DNA of 23,875 nt from a virus, in IMG/VR virus record IMGVR_UViG_3300013014_000133, positions 1-23,875 of that record; one strand, 5' to 3'. Shown here piece after piece: positions 14,252-21,900 of the stretch. Under the pieces are notes generated by a model. That model had not been told where the DNA came from and did not search any database. It worked only from the letters and a program-made list of their open reading frames with translations. Position numbers and translations under genes: made by a program. Every line of letters starts with the position of its first letter. Position 1 is the stretch's first letter.

Positions 14252-14389
14252 ATGAAAATTAAAAAGAAAGTTATTAAAGAGTCAGTTGGAATCAAAGATT
14301 GGTCGGACAAAACTTATTCCACAAAAAAACAAAATGTAGTTTTAACTGAATCTCAGTTAGAAAAACTTTTAGAAAAACTTCAAAAATAA
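14252..14389 (+). CDS. 45-residue basic/amphipathic ORF coupled to next gene
   Basis: This ORF runs from an ATG directly after TATAAATA to a TAA whose last base is the first base of the next gene's ATG (TAATG), a layout typical of coupled translation. The product has a Lys-rich N-terminus ('MKIKKKVIKES'), a middle 'IKDWSDKTYSTKKQ', and an amphipathic C-terminal helix 'LTESQLEKLLEKLQK'. No family is recognised. The coupling and the coding-like composition argue that it is real. It may be a partner or leader for the HAD-like protein downstream. Confidence 0.65.
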   Translation: MKIKKKVIKESVGIKDWSDKTYSTKKQNVVLTESQLEKLLEKLQK

Positions 14390-15279
14390 TGGATATTAAA
14401 GGGTATGTTAGAAAATTTGTTCAACAAAGATTGAACGAAGGATTTGATGATGTTGGTAGACCTGACTTAAAATATTATGCATTTGATTGGGATGACAATA
14501 TTTTATTCATGCCAACTTCTATTTTGGTTATGGATGAAGACGAAAACGAAATACCCATGTCAACAGAAGACTTTGCAGAGTACAGAGAAAAAATTGGTTT
14601 TGAACCATTTATGTATAAAGGTAAAAGAATCGTTGCATTTTCTATTGGGGCATTTAAAAACTTCAAAGAGTTTGGAAACAAAAGATTTATTATTGATTCT
14701 ATGGTTGCAAAACCCGGTCCGTCTTGGTCTGATTTTGTGGAATGTATAAATGGTGGGTCGGTTTTTTCTATAATTACGGCCAGAGGTCATAGTCCTGAAA
14801 CATTAAGAGAGTCCGTTTACAACTTAGTAATGAGTAACAAAAACGGAATAGACTCAAGAGAATTAGCTAGAAATTTATACAAGTATCGAGAAATAGGAAA
14901 CAAAGTTAAAGCGGACACTACTGTTAAGGCGTTGTCACCATCAGAACTTAATGACTATTTGGACTTATGTAAATTTGAACCCGTGTCTTTTAAAAAGGGG
15001 AATGCTTCTAATCCTGAACAAGCAAAATTTGACGCATTAAAACAATTTATATCTTATTGTAAGAGTTTGGCAAGTGAATTAAAAAGTCGTTACGGGGTCG
15101 AGGGCAGTCCTATGTTTAAAAATGATGTTGAATTTAATTCAAGTTGGGAACCTTATATTGGTTTTTCAGATGACGATTTAAGAAATGTTGAAAAAATTAA
15201 AGAATTATTATCTAGTGAGTATGAAGAATTACCTTTAAACTTATATTTAACAAAAGGAGGAAATAAAGTTAAATACTAG
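14389..15279 (+). CDS. HAD-fold phosphatase-like protein
   Basis: This 296-residue protein has haloacid dehalogenase-type motifs. Motif I is 'YAFDWDDNILFMPT', with Asp33 as nucleophile and Asp35 as acid/base. Motif II is 'FSIITARGHS' near 127-135. A motif IV-like acidic cluster is 'IGFSDDDLRNVEKI' near 257-270. A basic residue for motif III is likely in the 206-222 helix. HAD enzymes of phages remove phosphate from nucleic acid ends, nucleotides or proteins; the substrate here cannot be told. A long insertion between motifs I and II (cap region, ~45-120) is present. It is translationally coupled to the small ORF before it and lies between the sheath and tube genes, where T4 has no such gene. 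Confidence 0.75.
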   Translation: MDIKGYVRKFVQQRLNEGFDDVGRPDLKYYAFDWDDNILFMPTSILVMDEDENEIPMSTEDFAEYREKIGFEPFMYKGKRIVAFSIGAFKNFKEFGNKRFIIDSMVAKPGPSWSDFVECINGGSVFSIITARGHSPETLRESVYNLVMSNKNGIDSRELARNLYKYREIGNKVKADTTVKALSPSELNDYLDLCKFEPVSFKKGNASNPEQAKFDALKQFISYCKSLASELKSRYGVEGSPMFKNDVEFNSSWEPYIGFSDDDLRNVEKIKELLSSEYEELPLNLYLTKGGNKVKY

Positions 15280-15340
15280 TTTCTAGTTATAGAATAAATT
15301 TAAAATAATTGAAAGTAAATACAAAAAATAATTTAGTAAG

Positions 15341-15348
15341 TATTTATA
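15341..15348 (+). promoter_or_regulatory. TATTTATA octamer upstream of tail tube gene
   Basis: This copy lies 34 bases before the tube ATG, almost the same distance as the copy before the sheath gene (33). The 103-base gap between the HAD-like gene and the tube gene is otherwise A/T-rich with no strong -35. A promoter for the highly expressed tube protein is expected here; the octamer is the best candidate element. Confidence 0.4.
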
Positions 15349-15382
15349 GTAAAATAAAATAAAAATTAAAAAATAAGAAAAC

Positions 15383-15871
15383 ATGGCTGATTTATTAATG
15401 AGAATGCCGTTTCAGTACGAACCAAAAAAGAAAAATAGGTTTATACTAACATTTGACTCTAGTTTGGGTATTAATTCATGGTACGTTGAAAAAGCGTCAA
15501 GACCATCAATTAAAATCGACACAAAAGAAATTAAATTTTTGAATACACAAACTTATGTTGCTGGTTTTTTCAATTGGGAGTCTATTAAAGTTACTCTAAG
15601 AGACCCAATCGGACCATCTGCATCACAGGCGGTAATGGAATGGGTTCGTTTACACGCCGAATCTGTAACAGGACGTATGGGTTATGCCGCGGGTTACAAA
15701 AAAGATGTGAACTTAGAAATGTTAGACCCAACAGGAGTTGCGGTAGAAAAGTGGATATTACAAAACTGCAGTTTAGAAGATGCAAGTTTCGGTGATGTTG
15801 GATATGGTGATGCGGAACTCGCAACAGTTGAGATGACTTTAAGACCTGATAGATGTATATTGGTATACTAA
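15383..15871 (+). CDS. Tail tube protein (T4 gp19-like)
   Basis: This protein has 162 residues, matching T4 gp19 (163). It forms the inner tube around the tape measure and is enclosed by the sheath. Diagnostic stretches are the start 'MADLLMRMPFQYEPKKKNRF', the 'WYVEKASRPSIKI' strand, 'FNWESIKVTLRDPIGPSASQ', 'AVMEWVRLHAESVTGRMGYA' and the C-terminal 'DVGYGDAELATVEMTLRPDR'. Loss of the usual Ser/Thr-rich inserts seen in its neighbours is notable: this is the least decorated structural protein here. It is followed by a clear terminator 25 bases after the stop. Confidence 0.93.
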   Translation: MADLLMRMPFQYEPKKKNRFILTFDSSLGINSWYVEKASRPSIKIDTKEIKFLNTQTYVAGFFNWESIKVTLRDPIGPSASQAVMEWVRLHAESVTGRMGYAAGYKKDVNLEMLDPTGVAVEKWILQNCSLEDASFGDVGYGDAELATVEMTLRPDRCILVY

Positions 15872-15895
15872 AATTTTAAAAATAAAATTATAATT

Positions 15896-15921
15896 AATCC
15901 CATCAATAGATGGGATTTTTT
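15896..15921 (+). terminator. Intrinsic terminator after tail tube gene
   Basis: A perfect 9-bp stem (aatcccatc / gatgggatt) with a 4-base AATA loop is followed by TTTT and then an A/T-rich tract. It should separate high-level tube transcription from the chaperone and tape-measure genes. Confidence 0.87.
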
Positions 15922-15962
15922 ATTTACAATAATTTTATTCAAAATATTTTTAAAATAAAACT

Positions 15963-16715
15963 ATGGACGAATCAGCAAAATATGGGCAAATGGATTTTAA
16001 TTTGCCACATGACGTAATAAAATTACCATCACAAGGTATATTTTACAAACCAAAAAAAGAAACTATTAAAGTGGGGTTTTTAACCGCACAAGATGAAAAT
16101 ATTTTGATGTCACAAAATAACGATAAAGAAGGGATTATTTATTCATTACTTAGACAAAAAATATATGAACCTGGATTTAACATTAATGATATGTTAGATT
16201 GTGACGTTCAAGCAGTTTTAATTTTTTTAAGAAACACATCTTTTGGTTCTGAATATAATTTCACAGTTACTGACCCAAGAACAAACAAAACTTTTGAAAC
16301 AACTGTTCTTTTAGATGAGTTGGATTACAAACCGATTGAAGAAAAACCTGATTTTGAAGGGTTATTTTCATACGTACTACCAAAATCTAAAAAAGAGGTT
16401 AAGTTTAGACTTTTAACAATTGGAGACCAAAAAGAGTTGGACAAATTTAATTCTCAATATCCGGCCGGCATGACCGTACCTATTGCAACAAAAAAATTAG
16501 AAAAACAAATTGTAGAAATTGATGGCGTTAAAGACCCACTTCAAATTGTAAAGTTTATTAATCAAATGCCAATATCAGATGCAAAAGACTTTAGAAGATT
16601 TGCATATAAATGTGAACCAAAAATCGATTTACAAAAAGTAATTCAAACCCCGTCTGGAGAAAAAGTGACTATTGATGTTACTTTTGGGGTGGAGTTTTTT
16701 CGCCCTTTCTTCTGA
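15963..16715 (+). CDS. gp26-like baseplate/tail-assembly chaperone
   Basis: This 250-residue protein has the pattern of the T4 baseplate protein family that includes gp26 (Pfam 'T4 base plate protein'). It starts with 'IKLPSQGIFYKPKKETIKVG', then 'LTAQDENILMSQN', 'LLDCDVQAVLIFLR...SFGSEYNF' and 'VLPKSKKEVKFRLLTIGDQK'. It ends with 'IDVTFGVEFFRPFF', where the family's Phe-Phe-Arg-Pro closing is visible. The Cys pairs of some family members are absent. Its place between the tube and the tape measure is that of the tail-assembly chaperones (lambda G/GT position). A second frame overlaps its last 38 bases and extends for another ~50 codons, suggesting a frameshifted longer product. Confidence 0.8.
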   Translation: MDESAKYGQMDFNLPHDVIKLPSQGIFYKPKKETIKVGFLTAQDENILMSQNNDKEGIIYSLLRQKIYEPGFNINDMLDCDVQAVLIFLRNTSFGSEYNFTVTDPRTNKTFETTVLLDELDYKPIEEKPDFEGLFSYVLPKSKKEVKFRLLTIGDQKELDKFNSQYPAGMTVPIATKKLEKQIVEIDGVKDPLQIVKFINQMPISDAKDFRRFAYKCEPKIDLQKVIQTPSGEKVTIDVTFGVEFFRPFF

Positions 16716-16860
16716 TTATCAAAAACATCTTTTAGACGAAATATATTATTTGGTCAAGTTCGCAAGATTTTCTTATCGAGACATTATGAGTATGCCAACA
16801 TATGAAAGAAAGTTCTTCATTAATAAGTTGATTGAAGAAAATAAAAAACAACAAGAATAA
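16675..16860 (+). CDS. Downstream overlapping frame of tail chaperone (likely frameshift extension)
   Basis: The frame is open from 16669 (after a TGA at 16666-16668) to a TAA at 16858-16860. It encodes 'SSDYQKHLLDEIYYLVKFAR', then 'FSYRDIMSMPTYERKFFIN' and a charged tail, clearly protein-like and helical. An independent start would be the ATG at 16675, but its first residues ('MLLLGWSFFA') are only the shifted reading of the upstream gene. Relative to the upstream gene, the frame is reached by +1 or -2. The six T at 16695-16700 followed by CGC suit either: tRNA-Phe on TTT can slip +1 to TTC or -2 to TTT. The fused product would be about 300 residues. It ends 20 bases before the tape-measure ATG. 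Confidence 0.7.
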   Translation: MLLLGWSFFALSSDYQKHLLDEIYYLVKFARFSYRDIMSMPTYERKFFINKLIEENKKQQE

Positions 16861-16880
16861 TATTTATCAAATAAAACTAT

Positions 16881-18902
16881 ATGATGTTTTTAAATTATAC
16901 CGACCCTTTTGCTGCTGGTACTGGTGGTCCGGGTAGTACTTTTACGAATTACGCCGACATTACAGAGTATGGTGTAAGACTGAAATCTGCTTCAGAAGCT
17001 GCTTTTGATTTAGGAAGAATTGAAAAATACTTTAAAACTATTAATACTAAGGCTGTTTCATTGAATACTGAAATAGGTTTAGGTATAAAATCGAATGTAG
17101 CGGAACTACAAAAAACATTAAATGAGGTCTATAATGAAGGTATACAATATGGTATATCTTGGGATGACGCATCAAAATTACTGTCAGGTATTCAAGGTCA
17201 AATGGGTCGTTTAATACCAACAACCGCTGAAAACACTAAAAACGCATTAATTTTTGGAAAGGCAATTGGTGAAACTCCTGAAAACGTTGCCAAACTTGTT
17301 GCAGGAATGACTGAGTATGGGATTACCCAAAGTAAGTCAATAGAAATCATGAACAAAGTTGCTGCGACTGCCAGAGCTTCGGGAGTAGATGCAAAAAAAC
17401 TAACCGCTACTGTATCTAGCAACATTCAAAAAGCACAAATATACGGGTTTAAAAATGGTGTTGAAGGTTTAACAAAAATGGCCGCTCAAGCACAACGTGT
17501 AGGTTTAAGTTTAGATACAGCACAAAAAACAGCAAACCTAATCTTGGATGGTGGTCCCGAAAAGGCCGTGGAAATGGCTTCTAAATTACAAGCATTAGGT
17601 GGTAATATTGGTGCATTAGGTGACCCCTTTCAATTAATACACATGTCAATGTATGATATGGAAGGACTTCAAGACCAAATTATTAAAGCATCATCAGCAG
17701 CTGTAGAATTTAACGAAACTACAGGTGATTTTAAAATTGGTGGTGAGGAAATGTTGAGATTAAGACAACAAGCCGATATTTTAGGTCTATCTTATGAAGA
17801 CGTTGCTAAAGGAGCAATCAATGCCAGAAAAGAACAAGAAATAATGTCCAAAGGGATTGATTTTAGAGGTTTAACTGAGGAACAAAAAGGGTTAGTTTCA
17901 AGTTTAGCGGAAATTGGACCTGGAGGTAAAGTATCTATAGACTTACCAGGTTTTAATGAAGGTGCAAGCGAGTTAGGTGACTTACTAAAAGACCCAGCAT
18001 TTATGGCTGAATTAAAAAAGTACGGTGAAAATTTAGAATTAGCAGAAGACCCACAAGCATTACAAACGGCAATGTTACAAAACGCAAAAGACCAACTAAG
18101 TGTTGAAGAACAACAACTAAACACATTAGTAAAACTCGCAAACCAAGGTATTGAAGGTGTGGGTTCAAAGGGTTTTGATGCAATTCAAGCGTTGACTAAA
18201 ACAACTATGTATGACGCAAATAGTGGGTTTAATGATTTATTTACATCAATAAAAAATTCTAGTGTAGATTTGGGTCAAAATTATAAAGAGGCATATGCAA
18301 ATTTAACTACTTTATTTAAAACAGGAGTGATAGACCCATTAATTACTAGTGTTACTTCAGCAATCAACACGCTAAACAATATGTTGATAAATTTAAAAAC
18401 TAGTGGAATAGATATTACACCTACACCCGCACTTGATGCATTTGTACCTGCAGGTGGAGGAAAAATGGTTACGGGTTCTTTTGGTAAATTTTTGGGAGAC
18501 ACTAAAGATGATATGTTACTTTCTCCTGGAATTGGAGATTTTTTTAACAAATATAATGAATCCGAAAATATTTTAAAATCAATCGGAAGTCCTAAAACAG
18601 GAGGAGATTTATCTTTATTATATAAAAACGCCAATGCTCAACCATCACAAAATTTAGTTGACTTATTAACAAAATCTTCTTCATTTTCACCAACTAATAC
18701 AGAAATAACTCAAAAAGTAGAAATAGGGGGTAAAACTGAAATTACTTTAAACATCAACACAAATATACCACAAAATCTAATAAACGAAGTTTTAAATACC
18801 GCTCAATTGAAAGATACGATTATGTCCACAGTCAATACTAGATTAAGTGCTGAATATTCAGATAAATTATCAAATGCATTTATTACTCAAAAAAGAGGAT
18901 AA
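16881..18902 (+). CDS. Tape-measure-type tail protein
   Basis: This protein has 673 residues and sits directly after the tail-chaperone pair. It is mostly helical, rich in Ala, Lys, Leu and Gly, with repeated hydrophobic helices ('NVAKLVAGMTEYGITQSKSI', 'VEGLTKMAAQAQRVGLSLD'). A Pro/Gly-rich patch follows near 510-530, and the C-terminus is 'TLNINTNIPQNLINEVLN'. This is the profile of tape-measure proteins, which set tail length and leave through the tube on infection. T4 gp29 has 590 residues. ATG at 16881 or 16884 could start it; the first is used. A TATTTATC element lies 12 bases upstream. Confidence 0.75.
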   Translation: MMFLNYTDPFAAGTGGPGSTFTNYADITEYGVRLKSASEAAFDLGRIEKYFKTINTKAVSLNTEIGLGIKSNVAELQKTLNEVYNEGIQYGISWDDASKLLSGIQGQMGRLIPTTAENTKNALIFGKAIGETPENVAKLVAGMTEYGITQSKSIEIMNKVAATARASGVDAKKLTATVSSNIQKAQIYGFKNGVEGLTKMAAQAQRVGLSLDTAQKTANLILDGGPEKAVEMASKLQALGGNIGALGDPFQLIHMSMYDMEGLQDQIIKASSAAVEFNETTGDFKIGGEEMLRLRQQADILGLSYEDVAKGAINARKEQEIMSKGIDFRGLTEEQKGLVSSLAEIGPGGKVSIDLPGFNEGASELGDLLKDPAFMAELKKYGENLELAEDPQALQTAMLQNAKDQLSVEEQQLNTLVKLANQGIEGVGSKGFDAIQALTKTTMYDANSGFNDLFTSIKNSSVDLGQNYKEAYANLTTLFKTGVIDPLITSVTSAINTLNNMLINLKTSGIDITPTPALDAFVPAGGGKMVTGSFGKFLGDTKDDMLLSPGIGDFFNKYNESENILKSIGSPKTGGDLSLLYKNANAQPSQNLVDLLTKSSSFSPTNTEITQKVEIGGKTEITLNINTNIPQNLINEVLNTAQLKDTIMSTVNTRLSAEYSDKLSNAFITQKRG

Positions 18903-18939
18903 AAATTAAGCTATGTCTATTTATAAAATAAACAAATAA

Positions 18940-21900
18940 ATGGATAGTCCACTTTCATTTAACTCTTCTGAAAACTTTAGAAAAAGATTATTAACACGAA
19001 ATCTTAAACCATATCGTGTTGACGGAACATCTTTTGGCGAATCTTTCCAAAATAAAGAATTTCAAATTGTAGATTATTCTGTAAAAGACTCTGAAGAAAT
19101 TTCTAAAATTGGTGATATACAGGAAAAAGATTTATATAAACAAAATAAATATGGTCCTGATAATAGTAACTCCACCTACGGAGATATGGTCAATATTAAC
19201 ATTAACCTTAATGTTGAAACTAATTTTGGTTTATATGGTTTTAAAAACTCAATCAATTCTAAGTTAGAAAAAATTGGAGATGGACAAGAAAAATTATTGT
19301 ATGTAAATAACATTTACGGGCCAACAGAATTTGCAACATCATACGGTAATACCATAGATATTAACAAAAATTTACAAACAGAAACAAATAAAGGTAAATA
19401 TGGTTACCCTTTAACAGTTGGTAGTGATTTAGAAAAAATTGGTGATACAAAAGAAAAAGAATTAATTGTAACAAACCTTTATAAACCACTTAACACAAAT
19501 GACCGTGGTTTTGGTGATACTGTATGGTACATTAATAATAATCAAACAATTCAATCAAGAGGAGAAGGTGAATATAGTATCTCGGACACAATAAATAGTT
19601 TTTTAGATAGTATAGGAAACCAACAAGAAATTTTATCTAAAGTAAGAAATGCGTATAAAAATTCAGCGATTAATGGTTTTGGTACACCTGTTTATTCAAT
19701 TAATGATTTAAAACCTTTTGTAACAAATGGACAAGGTGAATATACTATTGCCGATACAATCAACAGTTTTTTAAATTCTATTGGTAATCAACAAGAAATT
19801 GCGTTAAAAGTATTAAACGTTTATAAAAATACTAGTAATAATGGTTTTGGAACACCTGTTTATAGTATTCAAAATAACCAAGTTATTCAAACTGTAGGTG
19901 CGGGAGAGTACAATATTTCTGATACTGTAAACAATAGATTAGAAACAAACGGTAATGATAGGGAAGTTATTTTAAGAGTTTTAAATAAATATACACCCGA
20001 CGCATCCACTCCAGGGTACGGAGCGACAAAATATTCAATTAATAACATATTATCTTTAGGTTCAAATGAAGGTGAATATGGTTTCCCTGATACAGTAAAT
20101 AGCGAATTAGAAATTGAAGGTGAAACTGACAGACCTATCTTATTTGCTATAAATCAATATGGGCCTCAAAATCAACCAACGGACTCAGTAGACATAAATA
20201 AAAATTTCCAATCAAATCCTAATGAAGGTGAATATGGTTTTCCTGATACAGAAAATAGCCAGTTAGAAATTAAAGGTGAAACCGATAGACCCATATTATT
20301 TGCTATAAATCAATATGGCCCCGAACAAGGGCAATCACAAACTACTGTAGTTCCAAATTTAAATTTACAAACAAACGCCAACGAAGGTAACTATGGTTTT
20401 CCTGATACACTAGACAGTGAATTAGAAATCAAAGGTGAAGTTGAAAGACCTTTTTTATTTAGTGTAAATCAATATAACCCTGAAAATCAACCAACAGATT
20501 CAGTAGACATCAATGTAAATTTGGGTAAATTGTCAAATGAAGGTGAATATGGTTTTCCCGATACTAAAGGTAGTGGATTAGAAGTTATTGGATTTCAAAA
20601 AGAACAAGAGGCATATGTTAGAAATAAATATGTAACAGGCGATGGGGACTATGATGTAATAACAATTGATGAAATTATACCAACAAGTTATGGAAGTGCA
20701 TATGCATATTCATTAACACCTTTAAATTTTATACCTTCAACCTATAGACCTATTAATATATTATTAAGCGACAACCCAAGAGGTTCTGATGGTACTTTGT
20801 CACAGGATTCCGCATTAGCGGGAATTGGTGCAAGACAATTAAAAAAAGAATATAAGTATAGAATTGCAAGTGAGTTGTTGTCTCAAACTTTAGGTAGAGT
20901 TAATGCTCTTGACTCATCGGTTGACCCCGATAGTGGTGAAATATCAGTAAAACCAAACCTTAACCCATTTGACGCAGCAGGAATAATATCAGGAAATATT
21001 CCGTTATTAGCTAGAAATTATACAATTACATCACCTGAATCATTAGTTGGAAGAGCGTTGAATTTTACAGCTAAAATAGCAGGATTATATTCACCGTATT
21101 CCATTATAGTTGGAGAATATTTTGACTACCCAAATAAACGTATGTTAAATAGACTTGTTGAAAACCCTGTTGAAGTTGTGACAAGTACTGTTATGGGAGC
21201 AATTAGAACAATAACAGGTCAAAAAAACAAAAGAGGGTCTGAACTTTTTTTAGCCAACACATCTAACGCAACAAGAAGTCTATTGTTTGGGCAATTGTTT
21301 TATAATTTATATAGACCTGATTATAGAGGTCTAACTTTAAGAAGACCTTCTTTATTTGCCCCATCCCCTGAATTTTATGGTGGTGGTAATTCTGATGATA
21401 TATTTTCTACTTTAATATCTCCAGTTAATGCTCAACCCTTAGACAGGAACGGAGAACCTAGTGGTGCACCTGTTTACTCAGTGGGTGAAATAGGAAAGTA
21501 TTTTGAAGGTGAAGCGTTTCAAAATTATAAATTTGGACTTAATTCTAGAAATTATATAGATGGTACGACACCTTTAGCGGGTGGATTTACATGGTCTTCT
21601 AAAAAATCATATTTTAAAACGGGACAATTGGCGGGTCCTGAAGGAAAACAAAGATTTGGTGAAAGTAACGTATTTACAAAAAATTATGAGTCGGCGTTCA
21701 AAGATACTGAGTCTTGGAAAATAGAAGAAAACAATGTATGGAGAGACGGTTCAATTTTAGACACAACTCAAAAAATTGTTGATTCTGCAGATAGGTCAGG
21801 AATTAGAAAATTAGAACACGTTGGTACTGCGATAAATCAAATATCTAAAGTTTTTAACGATGGGTATGTTGAAATGACAAAAGGTTCTCGAGTTATTAGA

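Noticed and set aside
15270-15300. Short inverted repeat actag-ttt-ctagt after the HAD-like gene
   Set aside because: Only 5 bp, A/T-rich, with no T-tract; too weak to call a terminator.
20068-20600. CRISPR-like periodic repeats
   Set aside because: Period is 156-159 bases, the repeats are in frame and translate to a protein repeat; no spacer structure exists.
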